A stretch of DNA of 64,000 nucleotides, taken from CAVSRC01 sp963750065. GTDB lineage: Bacteria; Pseudomonadota; Alphaproteobacteria; Rhizobiales; Kaistiaceae. The notes beneath the pieces were generated by a model. It worked only from the letters and a program-made list of their open reading frames with translations. It did not search any database and was not told the origin of the DNA. The stretch spans positions 248,001-312,000 of the forward strand of contig CAVVPK010000019.1 of assembly GCA_963750065.1 (NCBI GenBank), given 5' to 3'. Positions 7,770-14,818 of the stretch are shown here, piece by piece (position 1 is the stretch's first letter; each line of letters begins with the position of its first letter). The position numbers were made by a program, and so were the translations under genes.

Positions 7770-7930
7770 TTCAACTCGGCGCGACTGGCGGTCGCGGAGC
7801 CCTTGCGACACCTCGCTTTGCAGGCCGTGGACGAGCGCGGCGCATCATCGCAGGGGTGCCCCCTCGCCCGGCGCTGGCGGCCCCCTAGTTTCCATCGCGG
7901 CTGGTGGGGCGACACCCAACGGAGCCTGAA
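7770..7930 (+). repeat. Leader block, copy A, upstream of the first secreted two-Cys gene
   Basis: This block reads TTCAACTCG...GCGCGA then CACCTCGCTTTG..., GAGCGCGGCG, ...CCTAGTTTCC..., and ends GGAGCCTGAA directly before the ATG at 7931. A diverged copy occurs at 8887-9049 before the third secreted gene, with the same order of short matching segments. It contains no convincing ORF and probably holds promoter and leader sequences. The preceding 7591-7769 between the divergent cysS and this block shows no gene. Confidence 0.6.
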
Positions 7931-8203
7931 ATGAAAATCCGTGTCACCGCTTTGCTCGCCCTCGCCGCTGTCGTAGCCCTGCCCGCCATTGCTTCCGCCG
8001 CGCCCATGGACGAAGCCGGCGACTATTCCCACGCCCCGGCATTTCCTTTCCCGGTGGTCGTCGTTCCGCGCGATGGCGATACCACGGCGATCATGTTCAA
8101 CGCCGAACACAACTATCTCGCCAATGCCTGCCCGACGGTACTGAAGTATCCGGGGAGCTATTCGGCCGTGCTCAACCGCTTCTGCCGGGAATTCCAAGGC
8201 TAG
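7931..8203 (+). CDS. Small secreted two-cysteine protein, paralogue 1
   Basis: A 90-residue protein with a clear Sec signal peptide (MKIRVTALLALAAVVALPAI, cleavage after ASA at about residue 22). The mature part is about 68 residues. The conserved C-terminal module is VVVPRDGD, then YLANACPTVL, a Pro at C+7, and AVLNRFC, giving C-x17-C. The two cysteines are likely a disulfide. The ATG at 7931 follows GGAGCCTGAA. An upstream in-frame ATG at 7904 would bury the signal peptide and is rejected. Two paralogues follow on the same strand. I do not recognise the family. Confidence 0.75.
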   Translation: MKIRVTALLALAAVVALPAIASAAPMDEAGDYSHAPAFPFPVVVVPRDGDTTAIMFNAEHNYLANACPTVLKYPGSYSAVLNRFCREFQG

Positions 8204-8305
8204 ACAAGCTTCGGGGCACGGGCGGGCGCTCCGACGCCGCCTTGACCGGCGCCGCGCCGCCCGCCCTGCCTTTCGCCAATGTGGGCGACAAAAGAGGAGC
8301 CTGAC

Positions 8306-8635
8306 ATGAAATTCCGCCTCACCACCCTCGCCTTGCTCGCCGCCATCGTGGCCGTGCCGTCCGTCGCCTCCGCCGCGAGCATTCACGGCAACGCCATGCA
8401 GCAAAAATCGGCATCGGTGCCCGGCACGCCCAACGTCACGCTCGATTACGATTTGATGTCCAGCCTTCTGTTCGCGCCCTCCGGAAAGTCTATCGTGCCG
8501 CAGAACAGCGATCCCGCCCAAGCACTTGCGAGTGCCGACAGCACCTATCTCCTCAGCATGTGCCCCACGGTGATGGCCCATCCCGGCGATCACACCGCCC
8601 TGCTCAACCGGTTCTGCCAGGTCAAACGCAGCTGA
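8306..8635 (+). CDS. Small secreted two-cysteine protein, paralogue 2
   Basis: A 109-residue protein with signal peptide MKFRLTTLALLAAIVAVPSV (cleavage after ASA). It has a unique middle (IHGNAMQQKSASVPG...) and the conserved C-terminal module: IVPQNSD, YLLSMCPTVM, AHPGDHTALL and FC, again C-x17-C. The Shine-Dalgarno-like GAGGAGCCTGAC precedes the ATG, matching the leaders of the other two paralogues. Its upstream region (8204-8305) is much shorter than the ~160-bp leaders of the others. Function unknown; the extracytoplasmic location and variable middle plus constant C-terminus are the only clues. Confidence 0.72.
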   Translation: MKFRLTTLALLAAIVAVPSVASAASIHGNAMQQKSASVPGTPNVTLDYDLMSSLLFAPSGKSIVPQNSDPAQALASADSTYLLSMCPTVMAHPGDHTALLNRFCQVKRS

Positions 8636-8721
8636 CCCGAGCGGCCAGCGGGGCAAGAGACGGGTGGACGCCCCCCGCCTCGCCCTTGCCCCGAACGGTG
8701 GCTATGGCCCAGCTGAGAGCC

Positions 8722-8829
8722 ATGGCCACGGTTGCCCGCACCATCACCGTATTGCTGTTGCTTCTCACCGGCATCGCTGCCCCCGCCGCCGCCGCACCCG
8801 ATCGCGCGCGCATCGCATGGCGCGCATAG
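8722..8829 (+). pseudogene. Fossil 5' end of the lytic transglycosylase gene
   Basis: From the ATG at 8722 (or 8704) a short frame encodes MATVARTITVLLLLLTGIA and ends at a TAG at 8827-8829. It aligns without gaps to the first 34 residues of the transglycosylase at 9657: 12 identities, including MA.VAR, LL, G17 and P.R.R at 26-30. The bases before it (CTTGCC.CGA.CGGT.GCTATGG, then GAGCC before the ATG) match those upstream of 9657, except that a 99-bp repeat separates them there. This indicates a tandem duplication of the secreted gene plus the transglycosylase start. It could instead be translated as a small signal-peptide-like peptide. Confidence 0.45.
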
Positions 8830-8886
8830 AAGGCCGGCGCAAGACCGCTTGTGCCATCGGCGAGCACCACGTCCCGTCACCGGGCA

Positions 8887-9049
8887 TTCAACTCGTCGCG
8901 ATCGGCGGCCGGGGAAGCGTTGCACCACTTGGCTTTGTCGAGGCGCGGACAAGCGCGGCGTAAAACCGCAGCCGGTCTCCTCTCGTCACGCAGCGCCGCG
9001 CCTCTAGGTTCCGTGGCGGTTGGCGGGGTCAACACTCATGGAGCCTGAC
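8887..9049 (+). repeat. Leader block, copy B, upstream of the third secreted gene
   Basis: This is the diverged partner of the block at 7770-7930. Shared segments in the same order include TTCAACTCG, a CACTTGGCTTTG counterpart, CAAGCGCGGCG, CCTCTAGGTTCC and GGAGCCTGAC just before the ATG at 9050. Together with 8636-8886 this fills the ~410 bp between secreted genes 2 and 3; apart from the transglycosylase fossil at 8722-8829 I see no other coding content there. Confidence 0.6.
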
Positions 9050-9508
9050 ATGAAACACCGTCTCACAGCTTTGCTCGCGCTTACCGCCGTGGTGGCCACG
9101 CCGGCGCTCGCCTCCGCCGCTACGCTGATCTATCCCGACATCCCCGCCAAGGTGTCGATGGACGACCACCTGGCCGTCGTCGTGCCGCTCGCAACGGCCG
9201 CGACCGCGTCGCATCAGATGGCAGCCGTCGTGCCGACATCGCTGATCGGCCCCGGCGGGCGGCTGATCTATCCCGACATCCCGGCCAAGGTGTCGATGGA
9301 CGACCATATGGCAGTCGTGACGCCGCTCGCGACGACCGCGACCGCATCGCACCAGACGGCAGCCATCGTGCCGCGCAACGGCGACGCCTCGCAGAGGCTC
9401 GCCAGCGCCGAGATCACCTACCTCGCCAGCGAGTGTCCGGCGGTGCTGTCGCATCCGGCCGAGCATACGGCCGTGCTCGACGGCTTCTGCCAGAACGGAC
9501 GCGCTTGA
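9050..9508 (+). CDS. Small secreted two-cysteine protein, paralogue 3, with an internal 46-residue tandem repeat
   Basis: A 152-residue protein with signal peptide MKHRLTALLALTAVVATPAL. After cleavage come two copies of a segment starting LIYPDIPAKVSMDDH and containing PLAT.ATASHQ; the period is 46 residues (138 bp). The C-terminal module follows: IVPRNGD, YLASECPAVL, HPAEHTAVLD and FC, with C-x17-C as in the other two paralogues. The repeated His and Asp residues (DDH, SHQ) could bind metal, but this is speculation. The ATG at 9050 follows GGAGCCTGAC; upstream ATGs at 9020 and 9038 are not preferred because they would precede the signal peptide. Confidence 0.72.
   Translation: MKHRLTALLALTAVVATPALASAATLIYPDIPAKVSMDDHLAVVVPLATAATASHQMAAVVPTSLIGPGGRLIYPDIPAKVSMDDHMAVVTPLATTATASHQTAAIVPRNGDASQRLASAEITYLASECPAVLSHPAEHTAVLDGFCQNGRA
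9125..9373 (+). repeat. 138-bp in-frame tandem repeat inside secreted gene 3
   Basis: Unit 1 is 9125-9262 and unit 2 starts at 9263 and stays similar to about 9373, where the gene returns to the family C-terminus. Both start CTGATCTATCCCGACATCCC. They differ at scattered, mostly third-codon positions, so the duplication is not very recent. Confidence 0.8.
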
Positions 9509-9546
9509 CGCCGCCCTGACCTTGCCGCGATCGGTCGCTATGGGTT

Positions 9547-9645
9547 GGAGCGGATCATCGTTCCCCGGAATTGACGATCCGCTCCGTCTCCTCGCTTGTC
9601 GCAATTCGGGACGGAAAAGTGGTGTCCACTTTTCCTGGAATTGCT
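9547..9645. repeat. 99-bp two-hairpin intergenic repeat, copy 1
   Basis: Two palindromes in series. The first pairs GGAGCGGATC with GATCCGCTCC around ATCGT/ACG. The second is GCAATTC....GGAAAAGTGG paired with CCACTTTTCCTGGAATTGC, with small bulges. A second copy of exactly 99 bp is at 21442-21540; the second hairpin is almost identical between them, while the first varies with compensating changes. Comparison with the fossil at 8722 suggests the element was inserted between GCTATGG and GAGCC upstream of the transglycosylase start. Confidence 0.7.
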
Positions 9646-9656
9646 AGGCAAGAGCC

Positions 9657-10901
9657 ATGGCCGCCGTCGCCCGCATCTTCGCTACCTTCTTGCTGATCGT
9701 CGTCGGTGGCGTCGATGCCGGCGCCCAGACGCCCTATCGCACCCGCGTCGAGGCCCAGTTCCAGGCGTGGCTCGTCTCGGATATCTGGCCGGAGGCGAAG
9801 ACGGCGGGCGTGTCGCGGGCGACCTTCGAGCGGGCGTTCAACGGCGTAACGCTCGACTGGACGGCGCCGGAGCTGGTGCCCCCGGGAACAACACCGAAGC
9901 CGCCGAGCATCAAATGGCAGACCGAGTTCGGCAGCCCGGGCGCCTATTTCAATGAGACGACACTCACGCGCCTCGCCGGCCTCGGGCGGGCGCGCATCGA
10001 CCAGTGGCGCAAGACGCTGGGCGCCATCACCGAGCGCTATGGCGTGCCGCCGGCCATCCTGGTCGCGATCTGGGCGAAGGAATCCGGTTTCGGCAACGCG
10101 TCGCTGCCAGAGCCTGCAATCCGGGCGCTGGCCACCCAAGCCTTCATGGGCTACCGCAAGGACCTCTTCCGGCCGGAACTGATCGCGGCCCTTCAGATCG
10201 TCGAGAGCGGCGACATTACGCCCGAACGCATGCGTTCCTCATGGGCCGGGGCGCTCGGCCAGCCGCAGTTCCTGCCCTCCCTATTCCGCAAATATGCGGT
10301 CGATTTCGACCGCGACGGCAAACGCGACATCTGGAACTCGGTGCCCGACAGCCTTGCCTCGATGGCCAACTACCTGAAGGCGGAAGGCTGGAACAGCGAG
10401 CGCGGCTGGGGCGTCGAGGCCAAGGTGCCGGCGAGCGTGCCGTGCACGCAGGAAGGACCCGAGCAGGGCAAGCCGATGGCCGAATGGGCCCGCCTGGGGG
10501 TGACGCTGGCCAACGGTCGGCCGCTGCCGGTCAGGGGCAAGCGGCTGGGCTATCTGCTGATGCCGGCCGGCCGCTTCGGGCCGGCCTTCATCGTCAGCGA
10601 GAATTTCTACGTGCTGAAGCAGTACAACTACTCCGATCTCTACGCCCTCTATATCGGCCACCTCGCCGACCGCTTCGCCGATAATCGCCCGTTTGCGGCC
10701 AAATGGCAGAAGGTCGGCGGCTTCAGCCGCGGCGACGTCAAGGGCATGCAGGACCAGCTGGCGGCGGAAGGCTACGATGTCGGCGCGGTCGACGGGCTGG
10801 TCGGCTTCAAGACGCGCATCGCCGTCGGCCTGTGGCAGGCGAAACAAGGCCAGATGCCCACCTGCTTCCCGGATGCCAAGCTGGTCAGGAGCATCCACTG
10901 A
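9657..10901 (+). CDS. Lytic murein transglycosylase (MltB-like) with C-terminal peptidoglycan-binding domain
   Basis: A 414-residue periplasmic enzyme that cleaves the MurNAc-GlcNAc bond. Residues 1-23 are a signal peptide. The SLT_2 catalytic domain spans about 30-330; the catalytic Glu is E142 in IWAKESGFGN, and SWAGALGQPQFLPS is the conserved substrate-binding segment. The C-terminal ~65 residues (GDVKGMQDQLAAEGYDVGAV..) form a PG_binding_1 domain. Length and order are normal for the alphaproteobacterial family. The start at 9657 gives the signal peptide directly; a 99-bp palindromic repeat occupies the space upstream. Confidence 0.92.
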   Translation: MAAVARIFATFLLIVVGGVDAGAQTPYRTRVEAQFQAWLVSDIWPEAKTAGVSRATFERAFNGVTLDWTAPELVPPGTTPKPPSIKWQTEFGSPGAYFNETTLTRLAGLGRARIDQWRKTLGAITERYGVPPAILVAIWAKESGFGNASLPEPAIRALATQAFMGYRKDLFRPELIAALQIVESGDITPERMRSSWAGALGQPQFLPSLFRKYAVDFDRDGKRDIWNSVPDSLASMANYLKAEGWNSERGWGVEAKVPASVPCTQEGPEQGKPMAEWARLGVTLANGRPLPVRGKRLGYLLMPAGRFGPAFIVSENFYVLKQYNYSDLYALYIGHLADRFADNRPFAAKWQKVGGFSRGDVKGMQDQLAAEGYDVGAVDGLVGFKTRIAVGLWQAKQGQMPTCFPDAKLVRSIH

Positions 10902-10944
10902 GGCGAAGCCCCATCTGGGATTTTGAGGCTTGCACGCCCGAAAT

Positions 10945-10962
10945 GTAATGTTATAACGTTGC
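10945..10962. promoter_or_regulatory. Zur-like operator upstream of znuACB
   Basis: The sequence GTAATGTTATAACGTTGC is a near-perfect dyad centred on GTTATAAC, 25 bp before the znuA ATG. It matches the general form of alphaproteobacterial Zur boxes (AT-rich, RTTATA..). The zinc importer directly downstream makes zinc-dependent repression the obvious interpretation. Confidence 0.65.
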
Positions 10963-10987
10963 GTATCGCGACCCGGAGACCTGCCTC

Positions 10988-11854
10988 ATGAAATCGCTGC
11001 TTCTTGCGGCCCTTGCTGCTGTTGCCTTTGCCTTCCCCGCCCATGCCGCGCCGATCAAGCTCCTCGCCGCCGAGAACTTCTACGGCGAAGCGGCGCAGGC
11101 AATCGGGGCGGATCGCATCGCGGTAGAGAGCGTCATCATCGCCCCGGGCACTGATCCGCACGATTTCGACCCGACGCCGTCGGTCGCCCGCGAGGCCGCG
11201 GACGCCGAGATTATCGTGATGAACGGTGCCAATTACGACCCGTGGATGGCACGCCTGGTGGACTCGAACCATGTCGCCGGCCGTGTCGTGATCGATGTCG
11301 CGGCACTCTCCGGCCACAAGGACGGCGACAATCCGCATGTTTGGTACGACCCCAAGGCCATGCCGGCCATGGCGAACGCGCTGACGGCGGAACTGGTGAA
11401 GCTCGACCCGGCCGGCAAGGACGGCTACGAGAAGCGGCGCGATGCCTTTCTCGCAACGCTCGCGCCGATCGCGGCCCGCGTGGCGGAGCTCAAGGCGAAG
11501 TACGCCGGAACGCCGGTGGTGGCGACCGAGCCGGTGTTCGGCTACATGGCTGAGGCGCTTGGCTTGAAGATGGAGAATCAGGCTTTCCAGACGGCGATCA
11601 TGAACGGGACCGAACCGGGGGCGAGCGATGTTGGGAGAATGGAAGACGCGCTCCGCAAGGGCACGGTGAAGGTGCTCTTCTACAATTCGCAAGTTCAGGA
11701 TGCCTTCACCCGGAACCTGGCGGCGCTGGCGAAATCTTCCGGCGTGCCGCTGGTGCCGGTCACAGAAACCGAGCCGGCCGGCACGTCCTTCGCGGAATGG
11801 ATGCTCGATACACTCGATGCGACGGCCAAGGCATTGGACCACAAGACAAGTTGA
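10988..11854 (+). CDS. znuA: Zinc ABC transporter substrate-binding protein ZnuA
   Basis: A 288-residue periplasmic metal-binding protein of the cluster A-I (TroA/ZnuA) family. Signal peptide residues 1-20 (AFPAHA). Likely zinc ligands are H58 in DPHDFDPTPS and H117 in NPHVWYDP, with the E/D region near FAEWM at the C-terminus. The His-rich loop of many ZnuA proteins is reduced to SGHKDGDNPH. It is the first gene of a three-gene operon and overlaps the next start by four bases (TTGA). Regulation by zinc is suggested by the palindrome at 10945-10962. Manganese specificity cannot be ruled out from sequence alone, but the operator favours zinc. Confidence 0.9.
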   Translation: MKSLLLAALAAVAFAFPAHAAPIKLLAAENFYGEAAQAIGADRIAVESVIIAPGTDPHDFDPTPSVAREAADAEIIVMNGANYDPWMARLVDSNHVAGRVVIDVAALSGHKDGDNPHVWYDPKAMPAMANALTAELVKLDPAGKDGYEKRRDAFLATLAPIAARVAELKAKYAGTPVVATEPVFGYMAEALGLKMENQAFQTAIMNGTEPGASDVGRMEDALRKGTVKVLFYNSQVQDAFTRNLAALAKSSGVPLVPVTETEPAGTSFAEWMLDTLDATAKALDHKTS

Positions 11855-12675
11855 ACAATTCCGCAGTACTCCTTGACAAGGCTACGCTTTCTGTCGGCGA
11901 CCGGGCAGTGCTGGAGGATATCAGCCTGACAGTCGGCGAAGGCGAATTCGTCGGCGTGCTGGGCGCCAACGGCGCCGGCAAGACGACGCTGTTCCGCGCC
12001 ATCCTCGGCCTGCACGCGCTCAGCGCCGGCGCGATCAGCGTCTTCGGCAAGCCGGTCAACCGCGGCAACCCGGCGATCGGCTATCTGCCGCAGGTGCGCA
12101 GCCAGCCGCCGGCGGCGGCGCTTTCCGGACGCGATTTCCTGGCGGCGAGCATTGCCGGCAACCGGCTCGGCTTGCCCTTCCTGTCGGCCGCGGCGTCGCG
12201 CGATATCGACCGGGTGCTGGAGCTGACCCACGGCGAGGCACTGGCCAGGCGTCCGCTGTCCGAAATGTCGGGCGGCGAGCGCCAGCGCCTGCTCATCGCC
12301 CAGGCCCTGCTCGGCAAGCCGCGCATGATCCTTTTCGACGAGCCGCTGATCGGGCTCGATCCGCACCAGCAGCACAATGTGGTGGCGCTGGTCCGTGAGC
12401 TGTCGCGCGACCTTAATCTGACGATTCTCTTGAGCGCCCACGAGCTCAACCAGCTTCTCGGCGCCATCGACCGCGTGCTCTATCTCGGCCATTGCTGCGC
12501 CGCTCTGGGCACGGTCGACGAGGTCATCCGGCCGGATGTTCTGTCGCGGCTCTATGACGCGCCGATCGAGGTGCTCAGGGCCGGCGGCCATATCTTCGTG
12601 ATGTCGCATGGCCAAGACATCGAGCGCGAGCACGCGCACGAACACGACCAAACGCAAGCCCACGACAATGCTTAG
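11851..12675 (+). CDS. znuC: Zinc ABC transporter ATP-binding protein ZnuC
   Basis: A 274-residue ABC ATPase. Walker A is GANGAGKTT, the signature SEMSGGERQR, Walker B MILFDEPLIGLD, and the switch His lies in LSAHELN. The C-terminus is rich in His, Glu and Asp (EHAHEHDQTQAHD), a common metal-buffering tail in zinc transporters. I chose the TTG at 11851, which overlaps the znuA stop as TTGA and gives MNNSAVLLDKATLSVG; the ATG at 11797 lies deep inside znuA. It overlaps znuB by eight bases. Confidence 0.9.
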   Translation: MNNSAVLLDKATLSVGDRAVLEDISLTVGEGEFVGVLGANGAGKTTLFRAILGLHALSAGAISVFGKPVNRGNPAIGYLPQVRSQPPAAALSGRDFLAASIAGNRLGLPFLSAAASRDIDRVLELTHGEALARRPLSEMSGGERQRLLIAQALLGKPRMILFDEPLIGLDPHQQHNVVALVRELSRDLNLTILLSAHELNQLLGAIDRVLYLGHCCAALGTVDEVIRPDVLSRLYDAPIEVLRAGGHIFVMSHGQDIEREHAHEHDQTQAHDNA

Positions 12676-13453
12676 CTACGACTTCATGATCCGCGCCTTC
12701 GCGGCGAGCGGCATCGTTGCCGTGGTTGCCGGCGCGGTTGGCTATTTCCTGGTGCTGCGTGGCCAGACCTTCGCCGGCCACGGCCTCTCCCACATCGCCT
12801 TTGCCGGGGCCACCGGTGCGGCGCTGTTCGGCCTGTCGCCGCTATGGGGCGTCCTCGGGCTGACGTTGGCTGCCGGCGTTACCATGGGAGCGCTCGGCGA
12901 AAAGCTCAGCGGCCGCGATGTGACCATCGGCGTGGTGACGTCGCTGTCGCTCGGCTTCGGCATCCTGTTCCTGCGGCTGACGACCACCAATGCCACGCAG
13001 GCAACCTCGCTCTTGTTCGGCAGTGTTCTGGCGGTGTCGCCGGCAACGCTGGCCGGGCTGGCGGTGCTCGGGCCGCTGACGCTGGCGGCGCTCGCCGTCA
13101 TCAGCCGCCCGCTGCTCTTCGCCACGCTGCAGCCCGAACTGGCGGAAGCGAAGGGCGTCTCGCTGCGTCTTTTCGGCGTCCTTTTCCTGGCGCTGGTGGC
13201 GCTGGCGGTGTCGCAGTCGATCCAGATCGTCGGCGTGCTTCTCGTCTTCACGCTGCTGGTCGGGCCGGCGGCAGCGGCCCAGCTTCTCACCAGCCGGCTC
13301 GCGCCAGGCATTGCGCTTTCCTCCCTGCTGGCGCTGGCGCAAGCGTGGCTCGGCATCACGATTGCCTATTACACCGACTGGCCGACCAGCTTCTGGATCA
13401 CGGCGCTATCGGCGCTGGTCTATGGTGCCGCGGTGGTGTTGCGGCGCACCTGA
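12668..13453 (+). CDS. znuB: Zinc ABC transporter permease ZnuB
   Basis: A 261-residue integral membrane protein of the ABC-3 family with seven to eight predicted hydrophobic segments. Conserved features include GHGLSHIAFAGATGAAL near residue 40 and the LLVFTLLVGPAAAAQLL coupling region. The ATG at 12668 overlaps the znuC stop by eight bases, indicating translational coupling. Length is normal. It completes the ZnuACB importer. Confidence 0.9.
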   Translation: MLSYDFMIRAFAASGIVAVVAGAVGYFLVLRGQTFAGHGLSHIAFAGATGAALFGLSPLWGVLGLTLAAGVTMGALGEKLSGRDVTIGVVTSLSLGFGILFLRLTTTNATQATSLLFGSVLAVSPATLAGLAVLGPLTLAALAVISRPLLFATLQPELAEAKGVSLRLFGVLFLALVALAVSQSIQIVGVLLVFTLLVGPAAAAQLLTSRLAPGIALSSLLALAQAWLGITIAYYTDWPTSFWITALSALVYGAAVVLRRT

Positions 13454-13607
13454 GGGCGGAATCGGCCGGCCAAGCAAATCGTTGACCGCTGGCGGGCGGC
13501 TCCCGCATAATTTCCCGGGGTTGTTGGTTTGGCCGCTCCGGCGGCAAATGGGGGGCCTGGCTGAGCGCGGCCGCGTGAGCGGGCGTGCGGAAGGCGGAAG
13601 GCCTGGG

Positions 13608-14675
13608 ATGAGCTTCGTGCGGTTTGCCATGGCAGCAGCCGCGGTCGTTGCGGTGACCGCGGGCAGCACTGGCGCTGCCCTGGCGCAGGCCGACATCTGC
13701 ACCAGCCTCGAGGCGGAGCTCGCTGCACTCGAGCGGGGGCCGGCGTCCGATGCGACCGGCAACTATCGCCAGTATGACGCTGCCGTTCAGCGCCAGCGCT
13801 CCGAACTGGACCGGGCGTCCGCGGAAGCGCAGCGCTCCGGCTGCACGGGCGGCTTTCTCATCTTCCAGCCCAAGCCCTCGCCGAAATGCGCCCCGCTGAT
13901 GGCGACCATCGCCCGCATGAAGGCCAATCTGCAGCACCTCACAGCCGCCCGCGACCAATACAGCACCGATCCGTTCCAGCTTTCCCGCCGCCGGAGCCAA
14001 GTGCTGAGCGCGCTAGCCGCCAACCGCTGCGGCGCCAACTACACCGCCGCCGGTGCGCCGCCACCGCCGTCGAACAACGGCAATTTCCTCGACATGCTGT
14101 TCGGCAATGCCCGCCTGCGCGGCCAGACCGACCGGCTCTACGCTCCCGGCGGCCAGTTCGGCACCTACCGGACGCTGTGCGTGCGCAAGTGCGACGGCTA
14201 CTACTTCCCGATCAGCTTCTCGACGGTGCCGAGCCGTTTCCCGACCGACGAACAGACCTGCCAGTCAATGTGCCCCGGCTCCGACGTCGCCCTCTACATC
14301 TATCGAAACCCCGGCGAGGAAGTGAACCAGATGGTCTCGCTTGCCGGCGAACCCTATTCGGCCCTGCCGACGGCGTTCCGCTATCGCCAGGAATACGACG
14401 CGGCGTGCACCTGTCGCGCGCCCGCTTCCGCCGCGCTTTCGCCGATTGCCACGCCGACGAATCTGAATCCGATATCGGCCGCCCCAACCGTCCTGCTGCC
14501 CAGGCCGCTGCCGCGGCCGGTGCGTGGCGAAGACCCCGAGACGCTTGCCAACCGGGCCGGCGATTTCTCGCCCAACCCGGTGACGGCCAGGAGCGCCGGC
14601 GACGCGATGGCCGGCCCTCAGACCGGCGGTCGGCACGTCAGAATCGTGGGACCAAACTACTATTACGGCCAGTAG
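13608..14675 (+). CDS. DUF2865 domain-containing secreted protein
   Basis: A 355-residue protein with an N-terminal signal peptide (FAMAAAAVVAVTAG, ending ALAQA). A coiled, Arg/Gln-rich region covers about residues 30-130, and the DUF2865 core includes YRTLCVRKCDGYYFPISF with paired cysteines and QTCQSMCPGSDVALY. The C-terminus is Pro-rich. The family is widespread in Hyphomicrobiales, extracytoplasmic and of unknown function; its cysteine pattern suggests disulfides. The start at 13608 is chosen because it begins the signal peptide; an upstream frame extends further but lacks support. Confidence 0.8.
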   Translation: MSFVRFAMAAAAVVAVTAGSTGAALAQADICTSLEAELAALERGPASDATGNYRQYDAAVQRQRSELDRASAEAQRSGCTGGFLIFQPKPSPKCAPLMATIARMKANLQHLTAARDQYSTDPFQLSRRRSQVLSALAANRCGANYTAAGAPPPPSNNGNFLDMLFGNARLRGQTDRLYAPGGQFGTYRTLCVRKCDGYYFPISFSTVPSRFPTDEQTCQSMCPGSDVALYIYRNPGEEVNQMVSLAGEPYSALPTAFRYRQEYDAACTCRAPASAALSPIATPTNLNPISAAPTVLLPRPLPRPVRGEDPETLANRAGDFSPNPVTARSAGDAMAGPQTGGRHVRIVGPNYYYGQ

Positions 14676-14691
14676 CCGCGCCCGGCAGCCA

Positions 14692-14709
14692 GTGTGACCC
14701 GTATCACAC
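14692..14709. promoter_or_regulatory. CRP-like palindrome
   Basis: GTGTGA-N6-TCACAC is a perfect 6+6 dyad with the spacing of a CRP/FNR-family site. It lies 110 bp upstream of the lipoprotein L,D-transpeptidase and 17 bp after the DUF2865 stop. Whether the host CRP-like proteins use this motif is unknown. Confidence 0.4.
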
Positions 14710-14818
14710 CAGGCGGATTTTTCGCGGCGGGCTCTTTTCGCCCGCCCCCTGCTCTGCCACATTTCCCTGGCCGCGAGCGGTGGGCGGCTTTGCGTGAGAG
14801 ACGACCAATAGTCGCGCA

